Program-made: the position numbers and the translations under genes
DNA from: Streptomyces coeruleorubidus
GTDB taxonomy: Bacteria > Actinomycetota > Actinomycetes > Streptomycetales > Streptomycetaceae
Direction: 5' to 3'
DNA length: 64,000 bases
Assembly (NCBI RefSeq): GCF_028885415.1
Contig: NZ_CP118527.1
Location: 3,720,001 to 3,784,000 of the forward strand
Shown here: piece after piece, positions 34,768 to 42,763 of the stretch
Position numbering within the stretch: position 1 is the first letter of the stretch
Layout: each line of letters opens with the position of its first letter
Notes under the pieces: generated by a model
What the model saw: only the letters and a program-made list of their open reading frames with translations
What the model was told of the DNA's origin: nothing
Databases searched by the model: none

Positions 34768-35409
34768 TCAGCGCAGCGCGTCCGCGACCTCTCGTGCCGC
34801 CTCGACGACCCTCGCCCCCACCCGTTCCGGCACCACGTCCGACAGCATCACCACGCCCACGCTGCCCTCGACGCCCGTGACGCCCAGCAGCGGCGCGGCC
34901 GCACCGCACGCGCCGGCCTCCAGCTCCCCGTGGGTCAGGGTGTAGCCCGGGTCCGTCATCGGGTGCTGCCGGGCCGCGAGTATCGCCTTGCCCGCGGCGC
35001 CCCGGTCCAGGGGGTGGCGGAACCCGGCCCGGTAGGCGACGTGGTAGTCCGTCCAGGTCGGCTCCACCACGGCCACGGCGAGCGCGTCCGCCCCGTCGAC
35101 CAGGGTCAGGTGCGCCGTCGCGCCGATGTCCTCGGCCAGCGACCGCAGCGCGGGCATCGCGGCCTCCCGTACCAGCGGGTGGACCTGCCGCCCCAGACGC
35201 AGCACCCCGAGCCCGACCCGGGCACGTCCGCCCAGGTCACGGCGTATGAGCGCGTGCTGTTCCAGCGTGGCGAGCAACCGGTACACCACGGTCCGGTTGA
35301 CGCCCAGCTTGAGGGAGAGCTCGGTCACGGTCAGCCCGTGGTCCGTGTCGGCGAGCAGCTTGAGGACACGCAGTCCCCTGTCGAGCGTCTGGGAGGTCTC
35401 CGCGGTCAC
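34768..35409 (-). CDS. IclR-family transcriptional regulator
   Basis: About 213 residues. The N-terminal HTH (1-60) reads SQTLDRGLRVLKLLADTDHGLTVTELS and LGVNRTVVYRLLATLEQH. The C-terminal effector-binding domain (about 75-210) has AHLTLVDGADALAVAVVEP and HPLDRGAAGKAILAA. GTG 35409 is preferred because AAGGAG lies 8 bases upstream. Inverted repeats about 190 bases upstream (35592-35616) are candidate binding sites. No obvious target gene lies nearby; the next gene upstream is a helicase on the same strand. Confidence 0.88.
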   Translation of the reverse strand: MTAETSQTLDRGLRVLKLLADTDHGLTVTELSLKLGVNRTVVYRLLATLEQHALIRRDLGGRARVGLGVLRLGRQVHPLVREAAMPALRSLAEDIGATAHLTLVDGADALAVAVVEPTWTDYHVAYRAGFRHPLDRGAAGKAILAARQHPMTDPGYTLTHGELEAGACGAAAPLLGVTGVEGSVGVVMLSDVVPERVGARVVEAAREVADALR

Positions 35410-35591
35410 GACGCCCACTCCTTAGTGGTGAGGTCGGCGGCCCTCTGGCGGTCGGATGCGTCGCCGAGTCCCGTCGGCAACGCGCTTGAGAGGCCGCCGA
35501 TCGGCCGGCGGCCCGGCCTGTCCGGGCCGCGTCGCTTCACGGCTGCGCTCCGCGGCGGCGCTGCCACGGGGCGTATGCGTAGCCGGACAGT

Positions 35592-35616
35592 AGCGAAGGG
35601 GGTTCGCTGAGCGGAA
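35592..35616. promoter_or_regulatory. Clustered inverted repeats upstream of the iclR-type gene
   Basis: AGCGAA at 35592-35597 and TTCGCT at 35603-35608 form a 6-base inverted repeat, and TTCGCT pairs again with AGCGGAA ending at 35616. The sequence is close in form to IclR-type sites, in a 278-base gap with no gene. Confidence 0.4.
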
Positions 35617-35687
35617 GGCTCCGTCCAGAATCCGGGCACGGGTCACATCGACTGGCTCCCTTTGCCCGCATACGTACAGCCCGGGGC

Positions 35688-37487
35688 TCACTTCATCCGC
35701 GTAGCCCACTCCTGGACCTTGGCGATCCGCTGCCGCAGCTGCCCCGCCGTCGCCTCCGCCGCCGGAGGCCCCCCGCACACGCGCCGCAGCTCCGTGTGGA
35801 TCACGCCGTGCGGCTTGCCGCTCTGGTGGACGTACGCGCCGACCATCGTGTTGAGCTGCCGCCGCAGCTCCATCATCTCCTTGTGCGAGACGACCGGCCG
35901 CCGCTCGGCGGGCAGTTCGAGCAGGTCGGCCTCCTCGTCCGGCTTCTTGCGGCTGTGCGCGATCTGCCGGGCCTGCCGCTTCTGCAGCAGCAGCTGGACC
36001 TGGTCGGGCTCCAGCAGCCCGGGAATGCCGAGGTAGTCCTGCTCCTCCTCGCTCCCCGGGTGGGCCTGCATGCCGAACTCGGCGCCGTTGTACATGACCC
36101 GGTCGAAGACCGCGTCGGACTCCAGCGCCTCGAAGGGCAGCATGTCCTGCTCGCCGGTGTCCTCGTCCTGCTCCTTGTTCGCCTCCTCCATCTCCTTCTC
36201 GGATTCGGCGTACGGGTCCTCCTCGCCCTCCTTCTTGGGCTTGTCGAGGACGTGGTCGCGCTCGCGCTCCATCTCGTTGGCGAAGGAGAGCAGGTCGGGC
36301 ACGGTCGGCAGGAACACGGAGGCCGTCTCGCCGCGCCGCCGGGACCGTACGAAACGGCCGACGGCCTGCGCGAAGAACAGCGGCGTCGAGATGGTCGTCG
36401 CGTACACACCCACCGCGAGCCGCGGCACGTCGACGCCCTCGGACACCATCCGCACGGCGACCATCCACCGGTCGGTGTTCGCGCTGAACTCGTCGATCCG
36501 CTCGGAGGCGCCGGCGTCGTCGGACAGTACGAGGGTCGCCTTGCTGCCCGTGATCTCGCGGATCAGCTTGGCGTACGCACGCGCCGAGTCCTGGTCGGAG
36601 GCGATGACGAGCGCGCCGGCGTCCGGGATGGCCTTGCGCACCTCGGTCAGCCGCTGGTCGGCGGCGCGCAGCACGGCGGGCATCCACTCACCGCGCGGAT
36701 CGAGGGCGGTCCGCCAGGCCTGGCTGATGGCGTCCTTGGTCATGGGCTCGCCGAGCCGCGCGGCGACCTCGTCACCGGCCTTGGTGCGCCAGCGCATGTT
36801 GCCGCTGTAGGAGAGGAAGATGACGGGCCGGACGACGTTGTCGGCGAGGGCGTTGCCGTACCCGTAGGTGTAGTCGGCGGCGGACCGACGGATGCCGTCG
36901 TTCCCCTCCTCGTACGTCACGAAGGGGATGGGGTTGGTGTCGGACCGGAAGGGCGTACCGGTGAGTGCGAGCCGGCGGGTGGCGGGCTCGAAGGCCTCCA
37001 GGCAGGCCTCGCCCCAGGACTTGCTGTCACCGGCGTGGTGGATCTCGTCGAGGATGACGAGGGTCTTGCGCTGCTCCACACGGTTCCGGTGGAGCATCGG
37101 CCGCACACCGACACCCGCGTACGTCACGGCGACGCCGTGGTACTCCCGGCCGAGCGGCCCGGCGCTGTACTCCGGGTCGAGCTTGATGCCTATCCGGGCC
37201 GCGGCCTCGGCCCACTGCTTCTTCAGATGCTCGGTCGGGGCCACGACGGTGACCTGCTGCACGACGTGGTGGTGCAGCAGCCAGGACGCCAGCGTCAGCG
37301 CGAAGGTCGTCTTGCCGGCGCCGGGGGTGGCGACCGCCAGGAAGTCCCGCGGCTGCTCCTGGATGTACTTCTCCATCGCGCCCTGCTGCCAGGCGCGCAG
37401 CTTGCTGGCGGTACCCCAGGGGGCCCGGCCGGGGAACGCCGGGGACAGGTGGTGCGAGGCAGAGCTGGTGCCGGCGGTGGTAGTCAC
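35688..37487 (-). CDS. DEAD/DEAH-box superfamily 2 helicase
   Basis: A 599-residue SF2 helicase. The Walker A is VATPGAGKTTFAL, the Walker B LVILDEIHHAG and motif III RLALTGTPFRSD. The second RecA domain has RMVSEGVDVPRLAVGVYAT and motif VI QAVGRFVRSRRRGE. An acidic Glu/Asp-rich insert lies at about 420-460, and a C-terminal helical region follows. It resembles the restriction-type/UvrB-like helicases widely kept in Streptomyces core genomes, of unspecified role in DNA repair or processing. I start at GTG 37487, preceded by CGGAG. Confidence 0.9.
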   Translation of the reverse strand: MTTTAGTSSASHHLSPAFPGRAPWGTASKLRAWQQGAMEKYIQEQPRDFLAVATPGAGKTTFALTLASWLLHHHVVQQVTVVAPTEHLKKQWAEAAARIGIKLDPEYSAGPLGREYHGVAVTYAGVGVRPMLHRNRVEQRKTLVILDEIHHAGDSKSWGEACLEAFEPATRRLALTGTPFRSDTNPIPFVTYEEGNDGIRRSAADYTYGYGNALADNVVRPVIFLSYSGNMRWRTKAGDEVAARLGEPMTKDAISQAWRTALDPRGEWMPAVLRAADQRLTEVRKAIPDAGALVIASDQDSARAYAKLIREITGSKATLVLSDDAGASERIDEFSANTDRWMVAVRMVSEGVDVPRLAVGVYATTISTPLFFAQAVGRFVRSRRRGETASVFLPTVPDLLSFANEMERERDHVLDKPKKEGEEDPYAESEKEMEEANKEQDEDTGEQDMLPFEALESDAVFDRVMYNGAEFGMQAHPGSEEEQDYLGIPGLLEPDQVQLLLQKRQARQIAHSRKKPDEEADLLELPAERRPVVSHKEMMELRRQLNTMVGAYVHQSGKPHGVIHTELRRVCGGPPAAEATAGQLRQRIAKVQEWATRMK

Positions 37488-37624
37488 GGTCTCCGTTGGG
37501 GGTCGGGCGGCTCGTTCGAGGGAGCCTGACGGCTCGGCTACGTATGACAACCGGGCCACCCTACCGGCGGCCCGCCCCTGTCCATGCGCGGACCAGGCCG
37601 GGTCACGCCAGGGTGGGATCCACG

Positions 37625-38002
37625 TCACAGCCGCAGCAGGCGCTCGGAGATGAGGCAGATGTCGCTCTCGTCCGCGGAGGCGACATCGATGACCAGGCCG
37701 TACGCGGTGTCCCGGTCGCAGCCCGTGAGGTCGACGCCGTTGACCCCGAAGAGGGTCGCGGCGGCCGGCCCGGCCGTGCGCTCGTTCCCGTCGACGAGGG
37801 GGTGGTGCGTCGCGAGGGCATGCGGCAGCGCGGCCGCCTGCTCGTGCGGGTCCTCGGAGGCCGCCCGCCGTGCCGAACACGCGGGCGCGCGGGCGGTGCA
37901 CGGCGGAGACGGACAGCCTGGCCTCCCGACCTCCGGGTCATGCCCGCCGAAGGCGATCCGGGCGATCGTCCCGACCTCCGCGACGGTGAGGTGCCCGGTC
38001 AT
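37625..38002 (-). pseudogene. Doc/Fic-type toxin with two compensating frameshifts
   Basis: The frame from ATG 38002 starts like a Doc toxin (GHLTVAEVGTIARIAFGG). It then runs about 20 residues out of frame (37862-37912) and returns to give EQAAALPHALATHHPLVDGNERTA, the Fic/Doc motif HPxxDGNKRTA with Glu in place of Lys. Read in another frame, the middle part gives HRPRARVFGTA, the conserved Doc block. Two opposite indels therefore scramble the middle of the protein while keeping both ends. The start overlaps the small ORF upstream by 4 bases (ATGA), as in phd-doc-like pairs. I expect no toxin activity. Confidence 0.65.
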
Positions 38003-38163
38003 TCGCCGAGCCTGCGCAACAGATCGGCATGCGCCTCGGCGAGCGACTCCGCCGTGCCCCGCGCCGCCGACGACTCCCGCGCCGGCCGGTACGACCGCTT
38101 TACGGCCCGCCCCGTGCCGGACAGCCCACCTGCCCAACCGCCCACCTGCCCAACGGCTCTCAC
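37999..38163 (-). CDS. Small ORF upstream of the Doc-like gene (antitoxin remnant or 54-residue protein)
   Basis: A 54-codon frame from GTG 38163, which overlaps the MFS stop (GTGA), to a TGA that overlaps the Doc-like ATG. The last 35 residues (RSYRPARESSAARGTAESLAEAHADLLRRLGE in part) look like the C-terminal half of an antitoxin; the first 18 are Gly-rich and look like read-through of non-coding DNA. Antitoxins of this kind normally have about 70-80 residues, so this is probably a 5'-deleted antitoxin. Confidence 0.4.
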   Translation of the reverse strand: MRAVGQVGGWAGGLSGTGRAVKRSYRPARESSAARGTAESLAEAHADLLRRLGE

Positions 38164-39635
38164 CGCTCCCGCACCCGCGTGGTCACCCACGCCCCCACCA
38201 GCGCCACCGCCGCCATCGGCAGGAACACCGCGGTGAACGCGGCCGGGTGGGAGCCGGTGGTGTCGGTGCTGGTGTGGGTGACCGTGCCACCGCCGAGGGC
38301 GGCGAAGGCGGCGCCTCCGGCGGAGAGCAGGACGACGTTGGAGAGGCCGTCGGAGATCTGGAGGGCGGCGGAGTTGGTGCCGGCTTCCTCGGGGGCGGAG
38401 AGCTTGAGCAGGAGCACGCTCGTGGAGGAGATGACGAGGCCCATGCCGAAGCAGCCGAAGGCCCAGACGACGGCCAGGGTCCAGACGGGCACGGAGTCGA
38501 TCAGCACACTCGGTGCGGTGGCGATGGCCGCCGCCACCAGCAGCATGCCGAGGGTCGTCAGCCGCTCCCGGTTCGGCTCGAACCGCGGCCGCGACTGCAC
38601 CCACGAGCCCAGCGCCCACGTCCCGCCGCCCGCGGCGAGCGAGAACCCGGCCAGCGTCGGACTGAGCCCGCGCTGCGTCACCAGCATCAGCGGCACGAAG
38701 GATTCCGCGGCGATGAAGGACCCCGCGGCGACGCCGCGCAGCAGCACGACGGAGGGCAGCCCGCGGGAGGCCCGGTAGGTGCCGCGCGGGAGCAGCCCGA
38801 GCACGGCGGGCACCAGCAGGGCCAGTCCGACCGCGCCCGGCAGGAGCGAGAGCGGGCGTAAGTCCTGGGCGGCGTACTGGAGAAGGCCGGCGCCGAGGGA
38901 GATGGCCAGGGCCAGGCGGATGCGGCGGCGGTTGGGGGAGGGAGGTCGGCCGGCAGAGGCGGACTGCGAGTCCGGCGCGGCCGCCGGCACCGGTCCGGAC
39001 GCGCGGCGCCGTATCTGCGGCAGTGCGAGCGCGAGCGGAAAGACGACGAGCACGGGTATCCCGATGAACACCCACCGCCACCCGAGCTGCTCGGTCACCG
39101 TGCCGGCGGCGAGCGGGCCGACGATCGACGGCAGGATCCAGCTCGCGGCGAACGCGGCCATGATGGCCGGCCGCAGCCGCTCCGGATACGCCCGCCCGAC
39201 GACGACATAGAGCGCGACGATCACCAGCCCGCCGCCGAACCCCTGTACGGCCCGCCCCAGGATGAACACCCACATCGCCCCGGCGGTCCCCGACAGCAAC
39301 AGCCCGGCCCCGAAGGAGGCGATGCCCGTCGTCAACGGCCCGAGGGGCCCGCGCCGGTCCGACCACTGCCCGGAGAGCACCATCGCGAACAGGCTGGTCG
39401 TGAAGTACCCGGAGAACGCGAACGCGTACAGCGACACCCCGTCCAACTCCCGCGCGGCGACGGGCATCGCCGTACCGACCGCCGTCGCCTCGAACGCGAT
39501 GAGCAGCACAACGGAGACGATCCCGAAGCTCAGCGCCCGGTACGCCCGCCCCAGCACGGTCTCGTCCACTGCGGGCTCGGAGGGCAGGTCATCGGCATCC
39601 ACGACATCTGCGTCACGTGGCTTCGGGACGGTCAT
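38160..39635 (-). CDS. MFS transporter (multidrug-efflux type, 14 helices possible)
   Basis: About 491 residues and 12-14 hydrophobic segments. Helix 2 to 3 carries the MFS motif SGQWSDRRGPLGPL, and GRAVQGFGGGLVIVALYVVV is the antiporter motif C-like region. The protein should export a small compound by proton antiport. ATG 39635 is the likely start; the ribosome binding site is weak. A 54-codon ORF and a Doc-like gene overlap its 3' end. No regulator is adjacent, and the divergent gene is a DHFR-like reductase. Confidence 0.88.
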   Translation of the reverse strand: MTVPKPRDADVVDADDLPSEPAVDETVLGRAYRALSFGIVSVVLLIAFEATAVGTAMPVAARELDGVSLYAFAFSGYFTTSLFAMVLSGQWSDRRGPLGPLTTGIASFGAGLLLSGTAGAMWVFILGRAVQGFGGGLVIVALYVVVGRAYPERLRPAIMAAFAASWILPSIVGPLAAGTVTEQLGWRWVFIGIPVLVVFPLALALPQIRRRASGPVPAAAPDSQSASAGRPPSPNRRRIRLALAISLGAGLLQYAAQDLRPLSLLPGAVGLALLVPAVLGLLPRGTYRASRGLPSVVLLRGVAAGSFIAAESFVPLMLVTQRGLSPTLAGFSLAAGGGTWALGSWVQSRPRFEPNRERLTTLGMLLVAAAIATAPSVLIDSVPVWTLAVVWAFGCFGMGLVISSTSVLLLKLSAPEEAGTNSAALQISDGLSNVVLLSAGGAAFAALGGGTVTHTSTDTTGSHPAAFTAVFLPMAAVALVGAWVTTRVRER

Positions 39636-39787
39636 GACCGCCAGGGTAAGGGCCACGGAACACTTTGACCCCTGTCGCGAGACGGTCCCCGCCTGGGACC
39701 TTGGTCGTACGCCTCCTTGTTCCTGCTGACGCTTGGCAGGAAGCTCACCCCGAAGGCGACGGAGATCGCTACGAGGAGGAGAGAACG

Positions 39788-40408
39788 ATGACCGAACGAA
39801 CGGGCAGGGTGATCTGCGACATCACGATCTCGGCCGACGGCTACTCGGCCGGGCTCGACCAGACCGAGGAACGCCCGTTCGGCGACGACGGCGGCGACGG
39901 CACGGGCGACAAGCTGCACGCCTGGATGTTCGACACCCCCGACGAGAACCGGGCCGAGATCGACCAGTTGGCCGCCGCCGGAGCATTCATCATGGGCCGC
40001 AACATGTTCGGCCCCGTGCGCGGCGAGTGGGACCGCCAGTGGAACGGCTGGTGGGGCGACAATCCGCCGTTCCACGCGCCGGTGTTCGTGCTCACCCACC
40101 ACCCGCGCGAGCCGCAGCCGATGGACGGCGGCACCACGTACCACTTCGTCACCGACGGAATCGCGTCGGCACTGGCCCGGGCCCGGGCCGCGGTCGGCGA
40201 CGACGACGTCCTGGTCCTCGGCGGCGCGACCACCATCAACCAGTACCTCACCGCCGGCCTGATCGACGAGCTGCGGCTGCACATCGTGCCGTTCACACTC
40301 GGCGCCGGCACGCGCCTGTTCGAGGACGTCCCACCGCTCAAACTGGAACAGGTGAAGTCCCGCCCGGCGACCCAGGTCACACACCTGACCTACCGCGTGC
40401 TGTCCTGA
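39788..40408 (+). CDS. RibD/DHFR-like reductase family protein
   Basis: A 206-residue dihydrofolate reductase-fold protein (RibD C-terminal type). The N-terminal strand VICDITISADGYSAG is typical of this family, and the nucleotide-binding parts include AFIMGRNMFGPVRG and VLVLGGATTINQYL. It binds NADPH and reduces an unknown substrate; it is not a housekeeping DHFR. The start ATG 39788 follows GAGGAGGAG. It is divergent from the MFS gene with 152 bases between them. Confidence 0.88.
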   Translation: MTERTGRVICDITISADGYSAGLDQTEERPFGDDGGDGTGDKLHAWMFDTPDENRAEIDQLAAAGAFIMGRNMFGPVRGEWDRQWNGWWGDNPPFHAPVFVLTHHPREPQPMDGGTTYHFVTDGIASALARARAAVGDDDVLVLGGATTINQYLTAGLIDELRLHIVPFTLGAGTRLFEDVPPLKLEQVKSRPATQVTHLTYRVLS

Positions 40409-40428
40409 GCCGCAGGGCGTTGCCGCCC

Positions 40429-40929
40429 CTAGCCGGCATCGGGAAGCGCTTCCGGACCGGCCGCCTGCTCTGCCTTTCGCCGCGCCCGGCGCGCGTTCTC
40501 CGCCCGTACGGCGTCCAGCCACCGCCACAGGCCGACTTCCTCGAGCCGCAGCCCGGGACAGGCGATCCGGTGCGGTACGCGGCACACGGCACCGGGCGCG
40601 GGCTCTTCCTCGCGGCTGTTCCACGCGGTCCCGCCCGAGTCCACGTACCAGCGGTGCCAGGCGGGCACCAGGTGCGCGGGCACCGGCATGTCCGGTTCGA
40701 GGAGGACGTGCCAGCCGTAGTAGGTGACACGCCGATCACCGACAAGCCCGCAGTTCGGGCAGACGGGTGGAGCGGGCGGCTCGGGCCCGGTGGCGCCTTC
40801 CATCGCGGCCTGGGCCCGGTCGGTCTTCTCCCACGGCTGCGGCGCGTCCGATGGCCGCTGCCGGTGTCCGTCGGGGTCGGGTAACGGGATGATGCTCGAC
40901 TCGCCTGTATCCCCCATGGAACCGAGCAT
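40429..40929 (-). CDS. DUF6083-like protein with a CxxC zinc motif
   Basis: About 166 residues: a Pro/Ser-rich N-terminal half, then VCPNCGLVGDRRVTYYGWHVLLEPDM, with one CxxC and two more cysteines further on (GAVCRVPHRIACPG) that could complete a zinc site. This pattern fits the DUF6083 proteins of Streptomyces, whose role is unknown. The start is uncertain: ATG 40929 or 40917, neither with a good ribosome binding site. It is divergent from the hydrolase gene and convergent with the reductase gene. Confidence 0.65.
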   Translation of the reverse strand: MLGSMGDTGESSIIPLPDPDGHRQRPSDAPQPWEKTDRAQAAMEGATGPEPPAPPVCPNCGLVGDRRVTYYGWHVLLEPDMPVPAHLVPAWHRWYVDSGGTAWNSREEEPAPGAVCRVPHRIACPGLRLEEVGLWRWLDAVRAENARRARRKAEQAAGPEALPDAG

Positions 40930-41030
40930 GTGGGTGCGTTCAGGAGTGGGCCAGGGCGCAATCAGGGCGCAACGGGAGCAGTCGGGTGGGACGAGGGCCG
41001 GATCACCGCTGCGGCTGCCCCCTCCCGCCC

Positions 41031-41062
41031 TTGACCCTGACGCAGGGTCAACCTCCCAGCCT
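41031..41062 (+). promoter_or_regulatory. MerR-type operator/promoter of the hydrolase module
   Basis: TTGACC at 41031-41036 and GGTCAA at 41046-41051 with a 9-base centre, and CAGCCT at 41057-41062 as a possible -10 box. The arm sequences and the spacing equal those at 25105-25136. Transcription would start about 41069, at the ATG itself, predicting a leaderless mRNA. Confidence 0.65.
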
Positions 41063-41068
41063 TGCCGC

Positions 41069-41881
41069 ATGACTTCATCAGACGACAGCACCGAGCGGCA
41101 CTGCACCGTTCGGCACGACGGTGTCACCATCCCCGTGTTCCGTGGCGGCCGGGGACGACGGCCCCTGGTCCTCTGCCCGGGGCTGAACTGCACGCAGGCC
41201 GATCTGCACGAGCTGATCGAGTTGCTGCGGTGCGAGTACGACGTGGTGACCTTCGATCTCCGGGGGCATGGCCTCACCTCGGCCGCCGAGCGGTACTGCT
41301 TCGACGCGTTCCTGGGTGATCTCCGTGCCGTGATGGCGAAGACCGGCCTGCCCTCACCGTCCCTGCTCGTGGGCTACTCGCTGGGCGCGGATCTGGCCGT
41401 GCACTATGCGGCCGAATATCCGGACAGTATCGCCGGACTCGTTCTCATCGACGGGGCGAACCCGCTGCCCGAGCCGTTCATCACGGACGTCGACCTGGCG
41501 GAGTTCCGGGCGATGGCGGACGATCTGGCGAGCGAGAGGGGCGGGGGTGCCGCGCGTCAGGTGTCGCTCACCGCACGGGACATCCTCGACCTGAATCTTG
41601 AGATGGATGTCGTCCGGTCCGGGATCCTCGACCTCTATCGGAAGATCGACCTTCCGATCCGCATGATCATGTCCGCCGCGATCGCCGGCGACAGCGGCGG
41701 CGGGCGTGCCTCTCGGCACAACAGGCTCTGGCGTGCCGGCATCGAGCGGCTGGTGCGCGAGCGGCCGGACGTCTCCACCTCCTGGCTCGACGCCGACCAC
41801 CGGCTGGTCTTCACCCACGCCCCCGCCATCGCCGAGATCATCCGGAGCGGACACCGGCCGGTCGGCGGGCCGGCCTGCTGA
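41069..41881 (+). CDS. Alpha/beta-hydrolase
   Basis: A 270-residue alpha/beta-hydrolase. The oxyanion region is LVLCPGLNCTQAD, the nucleophile elbow GYSLGADLA (Ser), with a Glu or Asp on a later strand, and the catalytic His is probably in LDADHRLVFTHAP. No signal peptide. It is followed 21 bases later by a MerR gene, and the MerR-type operator lies just upstream, so it is probably induced by the compound it hydrolyses or detoxifies. No ribosome binding site precedes the ATG, in line with a leaderless transcript. Confidence 0.85.
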   Translation: MTSSDDSTERHCTVRHDGVTIPVFRGGRGRRPLVLCPGLNCTQADLHELIELLRCEYDVVTFDLRGHGLTSAAERYCFDAFLGDLRAVMAKTGLPSPSLLVGYSLGADLAVHYAAEYPDSIAGLVLIDGANPLPEPFITDVDLAEFRAMADDLASERGGGAARQVSLTARDILDLNLEMDVVRSGILDLYRKIDLPIRMIMSAAIAGDSGGGRASRHNRLWRAGIERLVRERPDVSTSWLDADHRLVFTHAPAIAEIIRSGHRPVGGPAC

Positions 41882-41902
41882 GCCGGAAGTCAGACTGATT
41901 CC

Positions 41903-42763
41903 ATGCTGACCATCGGCGAGCTGGCGGCGTATGCCGGAGTGACCGTGCGCACGGTGCGGCACTACCACGCCAGGGGACTGCTGCCGGAGCCCGAGCGGGA
42001 CCACTCCGGTTATCGGCGGTACGACGGCGGCGCCGTCGTGGAGCTGATCAGGATCCGGACTCTCGCCGAGGCCGGGGTTCCGCTGGCGCGCGTGCGGGAG
42101 CTGCTCCAGGCCGATGACGAGAAGTTCGCCACTGCCGTCGCGGACATCGACAGGCGGCTGGAGGCGGAGATCCGGCAGCGGCAGCGGCATCGTGAGCGGA
42201 TCGCTCGCCTCGCCTCCGGGGAGAGTCTGGCCCTGCCCGCGGAGGTGGTCGGGATCCTCGACCGACTGCGGGCGCTCGGCGTCGACGAGCGGATCGTCCG
42301 GGCCGAGCGCGACGGCTGGATCCCGCTGGCCGCGCGCTCGCCCGAGCGCGTGGCGGAGTGGGTCGCGCGCAAGCAGGAGCGGATCGCCGATCCGGAGTTC
42401 GCCGATTTCTATGTCGCTTTGAGTGCGGCTCTCGAGTGCGGCGACGACGACCCGCAGCTCGCCGAGCTGGCCGACCGGGTGGCCGCCTACCTCACGAAAC
42501 TGGCCGACGAGCGGGGCGAGGAGTACGTCGGCGAACCGGCCGGCATCGAACCGGTGCTCGCCGAGTTGATGGACAGGCTCGTCTTCGACACCGTGCCCTC
42601 CGCCCGTCGGCTCATCGAGCTGCTGAAACAGCGGGGGTGGGCTGGCTGGACCACACTCCGGCGCGTGGATCCGGCTCCTGTGGCACCCGCTCCTACAGCA
42701 CCCCGCCCGCCTCGTCCTGGAACGTGTCCGTCCAGTAGTGGCGGCCCGATCTGCCCGCCGTGA
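41903..42763 (+). CDS. MerR-family transcriptional regulator (hydrolase module)
   Basis: A 286-residue regulator with a winged helix (LTIGELAAYAGVTVRTVRHYHARGLLPEPERD), a coiled coil (about 75-115) and a large effector domain. It is clearly paralogous to the MerR at 26776-27567. Similarity continues to about residue 252 (LLKQRGWAGWTTLRR), where the other protein soon ends. Here about 30 further Pro-rich residues overlap the end of the convergent SUKH gene by 71 bases, which looks like read-through caused by loss of the original stop or a frameshift. It likely controls the hydrolase gene. Confidence 0.9.
   Translation: MLTIGELAAYAGVTVRTVRHYHARGLLPEPERDHSGYRRYDGGAVVELIRIRTLAEAGVPLARVRELLQADDEKFATAVADIDRRLEAEIRQRQRHRERIARLASGESLALPAEVVGILDRLRALGVDERIVRAERDGWIPLAARSPERVAEWVARKQERIADPEFADFYVALSAALECGDDDPQLAELADRVAAYLTKLADERGEEYVGEPAGIEPVLAELMDRLVFDTVPSARRLIELLKQRGWAGWTTLRRVDPAPVAPAPTAPRPPRPGTCPSSSGGPICPP

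Noticed and set aside
35796..37529. A 577-codon frame antisense to the SF2 helicase
   Set aside because: No recognisable family and no start signal; the helicase motifs on the minus strand explain the sequence.
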